NCBI GenBank assembly: GCA_039105265.1
Contig: JAPFFF010000007.1
Coordinates: forward strand, 1,798,001 to 1,862,000
Source: Tritrichomonas musculus
Lineage: Eukaryota > Parabasalia > Tritrichomonadida > Tritrichomonadidae
Direction: 5' to 3'
DNA length: 64,000 nt
The translations under genes were made by a program, and so were the position numbers. Shown here piece after piece: positions 1 to 9,456 of the stretch. How positions within the stretch are numbered: position 1 is the stretch's first letter; every line of letters starts with the position of its first letter. The notes under the pieces were generated by a model that was not told the DNA's origin, made no database searches, and saw nothing but the letters and a program-made list of their open reading frames with translations.

Positions 1-230
1 TTTATCAGGAGGATAATGATAGCGAAAAAAAAAAGTCTCCTGATGGAGATGGTACTAGTATTCCAAGGAGAAGAGTGATTAGAACTTCTCGAAATATCAA
101 AAAATTTAAACCTAATACAACACCATGCCAAGATGATGAACTTATTCCAAGACCACTTCCAAATCCGAATGCTCAAGTACACAAAAGAAGGCATTCTGAT
201 ATGCTTTCATCAAGTAAAAAAGGATTATAA
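1..230 (+). CDS. C-terminal tail of an unknown protein (5' end outside window)
   Basis: An open frame runs from the window edge (first full codon at base 3) to a TAA at 228-230. The 75 or so residues are hydrophilic and basic, with Lys/Arg/Ser/Pro-rich stretches such as SIPRRRVIRTSRNIKKF and a final HSDMLSSSKKGL. No domain is recognisable, and it looks like a disordered tail. It converges on the BEACH gene, whose stop is only about 84 bases away. I accept it as coding because of the uninterrupted frame, the non-random composition and the sharp change to A/T homopolymer after the stop. Confidence 0.65.
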   Translation, partial: YQEDNDSEKKKSPDGDGTSIPRRRVIRTSRNIKKFKPNTTPCQDDELIPRPLPNPNAQVHKRRHSDMLSSSKKGL

Positions 231-277
231 ATTATATTTATAGCTAAATTAAAAAAAAAAAAAAAATTAATAATATC

Positions 278-310
<33 letters not shown>

Positions 311-313
311 AAA
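231..313. repeat. Poly(A) and ATT microsatellite between convergent genes
   Basis: The short spacer between two convergent stops holds an A run at about 250-266 and an ATT trinucleotide repeat of roughly ten units at about 279-309. Both are simple repeats. They probably overlap both 3' untranslated regions. Confidence 0.8.
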
Positions 314-3300
314 TTAAAAAACAGTTGGTAAAGAGTTATATGAATCAATGGCATCAATCACAGGGTTGTTTTGATTTGCAATTAATTTAACAATCGGATA
401 ACTTGATACTTCAAATAAACTAATTAGTTCGAAATCAAGTGTTTCTCTATTTTGTCTGTATATTGAGACAGTTCCGTTGCGCCTTCCCACAGCAATAAAT
501 CTTTTTTCATAAGAAAAGCCAAATCCGCCAACAGCAAGACTCTCGACGAAATTAGGCAAAACCACTAATTCGTTCTTATCATCAAAACTATTTTTTTTAT
601 TGATATTTTTATCTTCCTGGCCTGTTTTGATGGTTCTTAGTAGGAGACCGTTTATTGAAAATTGGTGAACTTCACTTCCCACTCCAATGTAAATTAAATT
701 CAGTTCTTCATCAAAAGTAAGACATCGAACGTCTTTCAAAGGAATGATTTGAGTAATAAAACCGTTTATCATTGACCAAAGAACAACTTCTTCTTTGCAA
801 ACAGACGCACAAACATATTGTCTTTCATTAATAACTGAGAAAGAGATTGATTCGCGTGATAACACAGAGATTTCAGTAAATGAGACATTGTTTTCTGTAT
901 CTTGAAGGATTTGCTGTTGTCCGTTTATATTTATATTTTGTTGTTGTTGTTGTTGACAATCAGAAGTGGAATAAAAAAGATGAAAAATTTTTACTTTTGA
1001 TGTGCAAAAAGTGACAGCAAAAAAATCTCCTCTTTTTGAAATGCAAATATTTTTTGCATTGAAAAATTCTGGATTGAATAATTTGAATGTATTTTTGGCC
1101 ATATTTATTTGAATGGTCCCTTTCACACGATTGAGGCAAGAACGATCAATATTATCAATTTGGCTAAAATGAATAGAAATGTCATCAAATGAGAAGCCAA
1201 AAAGTGTTTTTTTATCTAAAACTTTTTGAATACTCTTTTTGGTCGGTGATGATTTCAAAGAAAAATTTGAGAGAGAGGACGATATGCCAGTAAGCGTTGT
1301 AGACTCATTTTTCATTGAACTACTCGATGACGTTAAATATGGTTGGTGAGGTGATGTGAATATTTTCAATGGCATCTGGCCACTATTTTTCACAAACTCT
1401 GCTCGCATTGTGCGAAACTGGCTCTGGCAAATGCTCGCTGAGGCTGATTTCGCTAATTGGGGCAGGGTCCCTACTGATGATTGGTAAGACAGAGGATTGT
1501 AAAGGTTAAGTGAGTTAACCGCTTCTTCACCTGACTGCTTGAAGCCAAATACCAAGTCAATCCACTTTGAAATCTCGCCTCTGACGTTCACTGACTCGAG
1601 CACGCTTCTGTGCATCTGTATGAAATTGTAGCTTGAAATCGTCTCGCCTGCAGCCTTCATCTTCACAGACTCATTTGAATCATCTTTAATCTTAGCAGTC
1701 TCATTATCTATCTTGTTTTCAATGCTTGCATCATCATTAATGTCTATTCCTTTATCAATTTTGCTTTTAATATTAGCTTCATTATCAATTTTACTTTCAA
1801 TGCTTGTATCATTATTAATGCTATTAAAGTTTGTATCATTATTAATGCTATTGTTGCTTGTATCATTATTAATTCTATTTAAGTTTGTATCATTATTAAT
1901 GCTATTTAAGTTTGTATCATTATTAATGCTATTGTTGCTTGTATCATTATTAATGCTATTAAAGTTTGCATCATTATTAATGCTATTGTTGCTTGTATCA
2001 TTATTAGCTATGCTTTTAACGTTATTTTCATTGTCGATTTTGTTTTTACTTTTGCTCGTGGTTAGGCTGGACCATTGAGGAAGAACGACGTTTTCTGGGA
2101 CTCCGTTTGGCAGTTTAATTTTGTTGAAGTTGTTTGTTAGCATCTCAGGAACAAGAAAGAGCTCTGGGATGAGTTCTGATGTTGAGAACTTGTTTATTCC
2201 GCAGAACATGCTGATTGACGAGAAGAGTCTATCAGCTGTGTCAAAACCGCCATCATTGAACTGCAGAGAGTAGTTCAGAAAAGGCGGAATCCTAATCAAG
2301 AAGGACGACACGACAGATCCGTTAGAAATGTTCTCACAATTGTGATACTTCTGCATTTCGTATCTCATTTTGAGTGTATCGAAGCAAGGATCTGTCAAAT
2401 CGACGTTTGGAGATGAAATGCGAACCTCGTCGATAGCGTCGAAGCCGTTTTCATCATCGATGTCGATTGAATTTGAGTCGGAAACTTCCAATTCAAAATG
2501 AGACTTCGATTTCAGTGCTTCAGAAAGAACGGAAACCGGAAACCGCAAATTTCTGAGGTGATGATGATAGTCTTCTTTGAATGAGCGTCCGCTGAAGGAA
2601 GACAAAACGCGAGGCACGATTGGATACGATGAGAGGTCGTCAAATGAACGACCAGAGATCAAATTCAGAAGCGTTATGTAGTGAATATTTGACACTTTTC
2701 CATTGAGCCAATTTTCAACCGTTCCTTGCTTCAGCTCTTCAATTGAGTTCAGTTTGTGGATCGAGGGAGGATCGGAAACAGGCTCATCTTGAATCTGCTG
2801 CAAGCTTGAATTGTTCTGCTGCAAGCTTGCAATGTCTTCTCTTGAGAACGACAGAACAAACGAGCCGTTCAAGCACGTGAAAACGCCAACAGACCACGTC
2901 ACTGTGTCGTCAGTGCACTGGTGCGAAATGACGAAGTCGTTGAGACGAAGAAGAAGGACCGGATGGCCGCAGAACAAGAAGTACTGGCCAAATTCGTTCA
3001 GAAAAACAGATTGTAAAAAAGATATATAACTGTTTGATTCAATTTTTGAATCATTTTCGGTTTCATTCAATTCTTGAAAAGTGACATCTTTTCCATCAAA
3101 ATTGCAGTTTGAAAGAACTAAATAACGTTCTTTATATTTGAATAAAACCGCCGGAATATTGATGAACTTACGAATGAGGTTGCAATTGAAAATTTGAAGA
3201 GGACGGCCATAAATTGAGATGAACGATAGAATGTTCTGTTGTTGCTGACTCTCTGAATTAAGTTGAATGTAATAAACGGTCAACTTATGAGTCTTTGAAT

Positions 3301-6300
3301 CTGTGTAATGATTGAATGAAATCTTCAATTTATGACTTTTATTTGAATAGTCAAAATAACCGTCAAATTGAGAAAACTCAGGAAATTTTGAATGGCAAAA
3401 ATTATTCTGTTTTTCAAGGCCAAATAAATTCATCTCAATTTTTGTCGACCAAATATCCTTTGAAATTTCAATGTCATCGTTATTCAAAGCAGAGAAAGGA
3501 GAAGGTGACAAAACGACCGGGCAAAAGCCAGGATAATAGAATGGTGAAATATGATAACTTTTTGTTATTTCATTCAATTTTTGAAAGGTGAAATTTTGTG
3601 ATGTGATTGTGCTGTTGATGTAAAGAAACGATCCGTAATATTTTTCTATGCGACGAAGGAAGTAATTCATATCAGACAGAAGATTATTGAAAAAGTTCTT
3701 GCCTCTTTGAGCAACGTCAGAAAAATGAGTGAATAAAAAGATACCGAGATTGTCCTGTGGGATTGCAGCGCCTTTTAAATCGGTAATTTTATAACTGTTG
3801 TAAGCCTCTTCTTGCAGATTCTTCATTGTCATCAAGATGTAATTTTTAACCTGTTGTAGGTCATTCACATCACTTTTCTGGTGTGAAATCAAGTCTTTAA
3901 AATCCTTGTATTTAAGTAAAAGTGACAATTTGTTATCTTTAGGAAACTGTTTAAAAGTTGACAAGAAATAATTGAATAAATTGAAAGCAAATGAATAAGT
4001 CGATGATGTTGATTCATTGTCATTAGTATCATTATTATTTGTTTGTTCTTTTACTCTTTTGTTCATTAATCTTTGGTTCCTGGCTTTAATAATGATGCTT
4101 TTTGGCGAATTGTCCACTTTTTGAATGACTTTTTTTTCTTTGTTTTCTTTTGTTGAATCTGGAGCGGCTTCTTTCAAATCGGTGCAGAGAATGATGAATA
4201 AAAATGGAATGATTTCATTTAATGTTTTCGGTGGCTGAATATTGAAATATTCTTGAAAAGCTCTCAATGTTCGAAATTTGACATCGTTAGAAACGTATTT
4301 ATAACTAAAAACGAAGAACTTTGCAAAAAGAACAAATCTTTCATGATTCTGGACACAATAAACGAAGATGCTATTAGAAAGATCATTTCTCACATTTATG
4401 TCTTTCTCATTCAACAAAGCAAACAAAGAAATATCATTCAATAAAGTCATTTGTTGATTACTTAATTCAAATTGAATGTAGGATGAAAAAAACGTAATCA
4501 ACATTTGAATCAAGAAATGGCCAGATGAATGAACAGCTACACTCAAAAGCAACGAGAATCGCTTAAAATTTGTTGCTTGGTTAACTAAAAATGAGCATAA
4601 TAGCATAGATGAAAACTGAATAAATGATGAATTTGGTTTCCTTGATGTGAAAAAGATTCGATTTACATCATCAATAAATGTCAAATAAAAATCTTTTACT
4701 TTTTGATTTGGAAAAACGGTTTGACTAACCGAATTCTCTTTGACAATTCCAAAAATTGAACCATTTAAAAATGCAGAAAATATTTTTATTGTGCTTTTAG
4801 AAATCAAATTAAGTTGATTCTCTCTCAATATGTGAAAAACAATTTTTTTAATGTTGTCAGAAAACATTGAATCTTCATTAAAAAGTGGAATTAAAGCAGA
4901 CATGATTAAAGGTAGAATCGTTGTTCTAATTCCATTACTAAAATTATATTGATTTAAATTTGAATTCGGTCCGAATGATAAAACAAAAGATTTATCATTC
5001 ATCAATAATTGAAAGAGTCTCTGCCAAATCAAATTATTAAAAGGAAAACGAGATACAATTCTACATAAAATGCTCAAATATTGTTGAACAAATTGATCAG
5101 AATCGCAAAGTTGAAGAATTTTCATTGTGAAATTTATTGCCAATTGTTGATTACTCATTAATAAAGCAAAAACAAACAATTCTTCAACTTTAAATAATTT
5201 CATTTTTCTAGTTCTAGAAATTTCAATTGCAAAAGTAACAATTGTGTTACTAAAATTCATATTGTGTTCTTTTTCTAAATCGAAAACAATTTCAATTTCA
5301 TTTGCATTTAAGCAAGATGAAATAATTGCAAAGTTAGATAATAAAGGAGCAACATATTTCTCATCAAAAGAAACAAAAAGTGTTGTTAAAAATTTAATCA
5401 ATCCATTCAATACGAATGAATTTCTAAAAAAATAAGTTAATGATAATAAAAAATCGCCAATATTTGTTTCTTCAAGAATTTTAAGATCAAAAGATGATTG
5501 AAAATCATCGATGAAATTATTAATTAAATCTAAAACTTGGCCAACAACTCGTTCTGGAAACTTAGTCCAGAAAAAATAGTCATAAATGAAATTATAAAAT
5601 AATTTTGTCCTTGTCATTTTATCTTTTAAATTTATAATTGTTTGCAGAATGGAAGTTAAATAGAATGGCTCACAATATTCATAATTAATCATCATGCAAT
5701 AACGATAGCGATTCAGATACCATTCGGATGAAATGTTATTAGACAAAATCCAGCTAGACATCAAGGAGACAAATAAAGCAGCCTTATCATGATATTTGCG
5801 TTCAGATTCACTTATTACTTTCTTACTCTGCCTACTAACAATTGATCTTCGTCTATTTTTTGAATCAACAATTGGAACAACTTCACTTTTTGTGATTTTT
5901 GAAGTTTCAATCATCTCACAAAACCTTGAAAAAGCATGTCTTGATTCAAATAGACGATGGAAAGAATGATTTGAAACAAACAAGACATTTCCTTGAGGTT
6001 TGAAATATTTAGATGCAAGTTCTTCAGAAAAATTGAGTAATTCAGAATTATTATTGCCAATTGAAATTGAATTCATTATTATGTAATGAATTGACGTTGG
6101 ATTTTGTAAAGATCCAATTGAATCAATTTGGAAATCTTTTGATGAAATTGATAATGTTGAAATAATTTCAGAATCAAGTCCAATTGATATGTTTTTCATA
6201 TTTTTGTTGTAATAAAATGATATTGTGTACCATTTATTCAATTGAATTGTGCCAATTGATGCGTTTGAAATGTCAATTAAATGATTATCTTTCACAAATA

Positions 6301-8677
6301 AAATCGGAGAACCGTTAATATTAAACAAGACATTTGTTAGTTTATATTTCGTTTCAAACCGAATTTTAAAAGCAGCGAATGAAGCCGTTATATTCAATAA
6401 AATAGATGACGGTTTATCAGAAGGAAAAATTTCATAAATATTGAATGGAAATTCAGGTTGTTTTCCTGTTTGAATTACCATTGATGCTTCTTTTGGACCA
6501 TTCTGAAAAATGTAGCAAAAATCTTTAAATCTAATGAATTGATTGACAATTTCTTGCAGACATGGAATCTTCGAAACAGAGATGTTCAATTTATTATAAA
6601 TTGGCAGTGAATACTTGCCAAGTAAAAAATGATTATAAGGTGATTTAAAATTCATTTTTTCATCAATGATTAAAAGAGGAATTAATGAAGGAATTGGAAT
6701 AGGATCGTCATAAAAAGATGGTAAAATAAACTTCTCAATTTTCTTAAAATCTAATTTTAAAATCGATGAATTCTTTGAAATGTTGTTGATTATATAATCA
6801 TCAAAAAAATGATTGTTTGTTTTAATTGCTATTGAATTGATTATTTTAAAAATTGGAATCGAATTGTCTTCATTAATGTTTATCATTATTTCATCAAGTA
6901 ATTTAAATGAAACAATTATTTGAATCAATTGTTCAGTAAATTCTTGTGTAAATGAAAAAAGAAGAATTTGAACTACATTTGAAGAACAAATATTTTGAAA
7001 GAAATACAAAACTAAATTTTTTCCAAATGAATTCTTCAAAAAATTCAACAAAAAATCTTGAAGCGATTCTTCATTTCGGTTGTATTCAATTAATTCAATT
7101 ATTCGTGAAAAAAATATCTCATCAAAAAGTGAATCATCTATTTGAATTATCATTTTTTTATTGTTTTCATTTTCAACAATTTTTCCGTTTGAAAATATTT
7201 TCTTTGGAATTGAATTCCGTTTATCACTGTCTTTCCACATAATTGATATGTGCAGTAGCAATTGTTGGAAGTTATCAAAATGAATCAAAAAATAAGAAAC
7301 GTCTTGAATTGTTGGCTCATAAAAAATTTTTGAAAGAAATTTTCTGATGTCAAAAAAATAATGATTTTCATCAATTTTGTTTTGTTCGCCATTCATTGTT
7401 TTATTATCATTGTCATATAAAATAGAAATTAATGAAAGAAACCAAGAAAAAACATCGTTATAAAGGAATCCTTTTTGATAAGGAGGTGAAACTTTTTGAA
7501 TAAAAAAATCAATGAATGTTGCCAAAAGTGAAGTGTCATAATAAACGCATTTTGATAGGAATGATGAAGTGACCTGAAATAATAAAGATGACTTAAAAAC
7601 AGAATCATTAATCCAATCTAAAATATGAAAATTGTTTTCATTTGAAAAATAATTAATATTCAATGTTTGAAAAAAATGCATCACAACAACTCTTCCTTCT
7701 TCAACGCTAAAATTATCATCATTATAAAGGTCATGTAAATACTTTATAATAATTGAATTGAATTCATTATTGTTGTTGCTTAGATTTAATAGTAAATTGC
7801 CATAAAACATCGACATGAAATTTATTGATGGAAATGAAATGAAAAATTCATTCGCTTTTGAAAATAAATCTAAATTTGAAAGATCTTGAATAAATAAGTT
7901 TGATAATTCTGATTTTTCTGGTTGATTCATATTAAGTGAATTGAATATAGTAACGATTATTTTTGAGCCAAATTCAAGTAATTGATAACGGTTATTTTTT
8001 ATAGTTGTGTCTGAAAAAAATAATTTTGAAAAAAGTGAAAAAACAAATTTTGAACAACTTAAATTGATTTGTGATCCCTGTTTTGGTAAATTTTCTGTAA
8101 AATTGTGAACATCAATTTCAATGATGCATTGAATAAAATTTTCATTCAAAAAAAAATCAAAAAAAGAATGCATTAATTGTGTATCTGAGTAATCAACAAG
8201 GGTCGTTATCGTATCTATGTATTTCCCGCTATCAATAAATACTTTACAAAAGACTTTACTAGAAAATAAAGCTATAATTGCACTACTAGACAATTTTTGA
8301 ATATTTGTATCTGACCGCTGAAAACACTGGTACATTATTAGATCAATTAATTGTAGAAAATTTGCAGAATTTGGTATTGTTTCTAATATTGACTTCTCAA
8401 TTGGTAAAATTTGTAAAAGTGCTTCAAAATTATCTGGTAAAAGAATTGAGTAATTAAGAGATAATATTTCAGAAAAATCTTTAAATGATTGCAATAGTGA
8501 ATTAATATTTTTTTGTCTTTGAGTATTTTGCAGATCTAAACGAACTAAAAAATATTGTAAATATTTATTTAAATATTCACTTTTTTCTTGAGCCGTCTGT
8601 AATTTTGAATAATCTTGTGTAGAAAAAAATGGATTGTTATCGTTTTTATTTATTTGTCCTAAAATTCGAGCTTTCAT
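314..8677 (-). CDS. Giant BEACH/WD40 protein
   Basis: 2787 aa from the first ATG (8675-8677); the open frame continues ten codons further to a TTG. Order: a long alpha-solenoid-like N-terminal half; a ConA/laminin-G-like beta region at about 742-876; the BEACH domain, whose first part starts near residue 1988 (NWLNGKVSNIHYITLLN, SGRSFDDLSSYPIVPRVLS) and ends near 2204 (LPQWSS), and whose last part (FIQMHRSVLESV, WIDLVFGFKQSGEEAVN, NPLSY) lies at about 2350-2396; and WD40-like repeats at about 2515-2780. An Asn-rich insert with 27-bp repeats separates the two BEACH parts. BEACH proteins are large scaffolds in vesicle fusion/fission, lysosome size control and autophagy. The specific subfamily (LYST, NBEA or WDFY-like) cannot be assigned by eye. 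Confidence 0.92.
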   Translation of the reverse strand: MKARILGQINKNDNNPFFSTQDYSKLQTAQEKSEYLNKYLQYFLVRLDLQNTQRQKNINSLLQSFKDFSEILSLNYSILLPDNFEALLQILPIEKSILETIPNSANFLQLIDLIMYQCFQRSDTNIQKLSSSAIIALFSSKVFCKVFIDSGKYIDTITTLVDYSDTQLMHSFFDFFLNENFIQCIIEIDVHNFTENLPKQGSQINLSCSKFVFSLFSKLFFSDTTIKNNRYQLLEFGSKIIVTIFNSLNMNQPEKSELSNLFIQDLSNLDLFSKANEFFISFPSINFMSMFYGNLLLNLSNNNNEFNSIIIKYLHDLYNDDNFSVEEGRVVVMHFFQTLNINYFSNENNFHILDWINDSVFKSSLLFQVTSSFLSKCVYYDTSLLATFIDFFIQKVSPPYQKGFLYNDVFSWFLSLISILYDNDNKTMNGEQNKIDENHYFFDIRKFLSKIFYEPTIQDVSYFLIHFDNFQQLLLHISIMWKDSDKRNSIPKKIFSNGKIVENENNKKMIIQIDDSLFDEIFFSRIIELIEYNRNEESLQDFLLNFLKNSFGKNLVLYFFQNICSSNVVQILLFSFTQEFTEQLIQIIVSFKLLDEIMININEDNSIPIFKIINSIAIKTNNHFFDDYIINNISKNSSILKLDFKKIEKFILPSFYDDPIPIPSLIPLLIIDEKMNFKSPYNHFLLGKYSLPIYNKLNISVSKIPCLQEIVNQFIRFKDFCYIFQNGPKEASMVIQTGKQPEFPFNIYEIFPSDKPSSILLNITASFAAFKIRFETKYKLTNVLFNINGSPILFVKDNHLIDISNASIGTIQLNKWYTISFYYNKNMKNISIGLDSEIISTLSISSKDFQIDSIGSLQNPTSIHYIIMNSISIGNNNSELLNFSEELASKYFKPQGNVLFVSNHSFHRLFESRHAFSRFCEMIETSKITKSEVVPIVDSKNRRRSIVSRQSKKVISESERKYHDKAALFVSLMSSWILSNNISSEWYLNRYRYCMMINYEYCEPFYLTSILQTIINLKDKMTRTKLFYNFIYDYFFWTKFPERVVGQVLDLINNFIDDFQSSFDLKILEETNIGDFLLSLTYFFRNSFVLNGLIKFLTTLFVSFDEKYVAPLLSNFAIISSCLNANEIEIVFDLEKEHNMNFSNTIVTFAIEISRTRKMKLFKVEELFVFALLMSNQQLAINFTMKILQLCDSDQFVQQYLSILCRIVSRFPFNNLIWQRLFQLLMNDKSFVLSFGPNSNLNQYNFSNGIRTTILPLIMSALIPLFNEDSMFSDNIKKIVFHILRENQLNLISKSTIKIFSAFLNGSIFGIVKENSVSQTVFPNQKVKDFYLTFIDDVNRIFFTSRKPNSSFIQFSSMLLCSFLVNQATNFKRFSLLLSVAVHSSGHFLIQMLITFFSSYIQFELSNQQMTLLNDISLFALLNEKDINVRNDLSNSIFVYCVQNHERFVLFAKFFVFSYKYVSNDVKFRTLRAFQEYFNIQPPKTLNEIIPFLFIILCTDLKEAAPDSTKENKEKKVIQKVDNSPKSIIIKARNQRLMNKRVKEQTNNNDTNDNESTSSTYSFAFNLFNYFLSTFKQFPKDNKLSLLLKYKDFKDLISHQKSDVNDLQQVKNYILMTMKNLQEEAYNSYKITDLKGAAIPQDNLGIFLFTHFSDVAQRGKNFFNNLLSDMNYFLRRIEKYYGSFLYINSTITSQNFTFQKLNEITKSYHISPFYYPGFCPVVLSPSPFSALNNDDIEISKDIWSTKIEMNLFGLEKQNNFCHSKFPEFSQFDGYFDYSNKSHKLKISFNHYTDSKTHKLTVYYIQLNSESQQQQNILSFISIYGRPLQIFNCNLIRKFINIPAVLFKYKERYLVLSNCNFDGKDVTFQELNETENDSKIESNSYISFLQSVFLNEFGQYFLFCGHPVLLLRLNDFVISHQCTDDTVTWSVGVFTCLNGSFVLSFSREDIASLQQNNSSLQQIQDEPVSDPPSIHKLNSIEELKQGTVENWLNGKVSNIHYITLLNLISGRSFDDLSSYPIVPRVLSSFSGRSFKEDYHHHLRNLRFPVSVLSEALKSKSHFELEVSDSNSIDIDDENGFDAIDEVRISSPNVDLTDPCFDTLKMRYEMQKYHNCENISNGSVVSSFLIRIPPFLNYSLQFNDGGFDTADRLFSSISMFCGINKFSTSELIPELFLVPEMLTNNFNKIKLPNGVPENVVLPQWSSLTTSKSKNKIDNENNVKSIANNDTSNNSINNDANFNSINNDTSNNSINNDTNLNSINNDTNLNRINNDTSNNSINNDTNFNSINNDTSIESKIDNEANIKSKIDKGIDINDDASIENKIDNETAKIKDDSNESVKMKAAGETISSYNFIQMHRSVLESVNVRGEISKWIDLVFGFKQSGEEAVNSLNLYNPLSYQSSVGTLPQLAKSASASICQSQFRTMRAEFVKNSGQMPLKIFTSPHQPYLTSSSSSMKNESTTLTGISSSLSNFSLKSSPTKKSIQKVLDKKTLFGFSFDDISIHFSQIDNIDRSCLNRVKGTIQINMAKNTFKLFNPEFFNAKNICISKRGDFFAVTFCTSKVKIFHLFYSTSDCQQQQQQNININGQQQILQDTENNVSFTEISVLSRESISFSVINERQYVCASVCKEEVVLWSMINGFITQIIPLKDVRCLTFDEELNLIYIGVGSEVHQFSINGLLLRTIKTGQEDKNINKKNSFDDKNELVVLPNFVESLAVGGFGFSYEKRFIAVGRRNGTVSIYRQNRETLDFELISLFEVSSYPIVKLIANQNNPVIDAIDSYNSLPTVF
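1780..2015 (-). repeat. 27-bp tandem repeat coding NNDTxxNSI inside the BEACH domain
   Basis: About eight copies of a 27-bp unit encode a nonapeptide close to NNDTSNNSI or NNDTNLNSI. Copies differ by a few bases. The array preserves frame and forms the core of a low-complexity insert of roughly 145 residues between the two halves of the BEACH domain. Confidence 0.85.
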
Positions 8678-8694
8678 GATGAATTGTTGTGAAA

Positions 8695-8700
8695 AAATGA
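8695..8700 (-). promoter_or_regulatory. Initiator-like TCATTT upstream of the BEACH gene
   Basis: On the minus strand TCATTT places its A about 21 bases before the chosen ATG. It fits the trichomonad Inr consensus TCA+1Y(T/A), and supports the internal ATG over the upstream TTG extension, which would overlap it. Confidence 0.4.
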
Positions 8701-8836
8701 ATTTCAATGCTTTATTTCAAACTCAAATTTTGAATGAAAAATACAAATTTGCAGTAAAACAAAACGTTATTTTTACACTGGTTAACATAAAAAATTCAAA
8801 ATTTTAAACATAAGAAAATCGTCATATTAAAAAATA

Positions 8837-9316
8837 ATGCTTTTTTCATTATTCTTCTCTCTTTTTACTTTCACGATTGAAAAGAAATGCTCAGAGCTAG
8901 ATCCGTGGCTTTTAAATTGTTCTTTTCCGCCTGAAGGTGCATCTCTTCCTTACGAGGTCGATTGTCCAAATGATGGGAAATTTCAATATATTTGCTATCC
9001 ATATGATGGAATCAAATGCGATGATGATAGAGAGGTTATACAAACATTAAATTGCTATCCTTCCCATGGAAAAAATCCTGGAACAGCGTTATGTTTGTCA
9101 GTTGTTCTTGGATTCCTTGGCGCAGATCGTTTTTATTTAGGATATCCAACTATCGGTTTATTTAAGCTTCTTACAGGAGGATTCTTTGGACTTGGCTGGT
9201 ATATCGATATATTTTTAATTGCTTTACGAATTGTTAAACCAGCACGTGGTGGTGTATATATGTTTAAACCCAATGCCAACTTTAGGATTCGCCTTCCAGG
9301 TCCCGATTATTTCTAA
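8837..9316 (+). CDS. TM2-domain membrane protein with Cys-rich ectodomain
   Basis: 159 aa. Residues 1-15 are a hydrophobic signal peptide. A short ectodomain has six cysteines (18, 28, 43, 53, 61, 73). Two membrane segments follow at about 82-103 and 107-130, joined by the TM2 signature with the DRF triplet (GADRFYLGY, residues 96-103). A basic tail follows. Signal peptide, Cys-rich part, two helices and DRF is the layout of the TM2D family, whose animal members act in Notch-linked and phagocytic/lysosomal processes. The role in a parabasalid is unknown. It is divergent from the BEACH gene, with about 160 bases between the starts. TCATA lies 15 bases upstream of the ATG. Confidence 0.85.
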   Translation: MLFSLFFSLFTFTIEKKCSELDPWLLNCSFPPEGASLPYEVDCPNDGKFQYICYPYDGIKCDDDREVIQTLNCYPSHGKNPGTALCLSVVLGFLGADRFYLGYPTIGLFKLLTGGFFGLGWYIDIFLIALRIVKPARGGVYMFKPNANFRIRLPGPDYF

Positions 9317-9456
9317 ATTTATATATATATGTATCAATAAAAAAAAACCAAAAAATTTTAGTGATTCAATTATTTGAATAAATGTTAACAATTTTTTGAT
9401 AAAAATAATTATTTATTTATTTAGAATTTTATTTGAAAGCGTAATTGGTTACCAGA

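Noticed and set aside
1713-2078. Plus-strand Leu/Ser-rich frame opposite the BEACH gene.
   Set aside because: It is antisense to the NNDTxxNSI repeat array and is explained by its periodicity.
8678-8707. Ten-codon N-terminal extension of the BEACH protein (and similar extensions of other genes).
   Set aside because: The extension begins with TTG, and an initiator-like motif lies inside it. ATG starts were preferred for the genes at 8677(-), 9457, 16917, 32529, 41918, 47165 and 61032.
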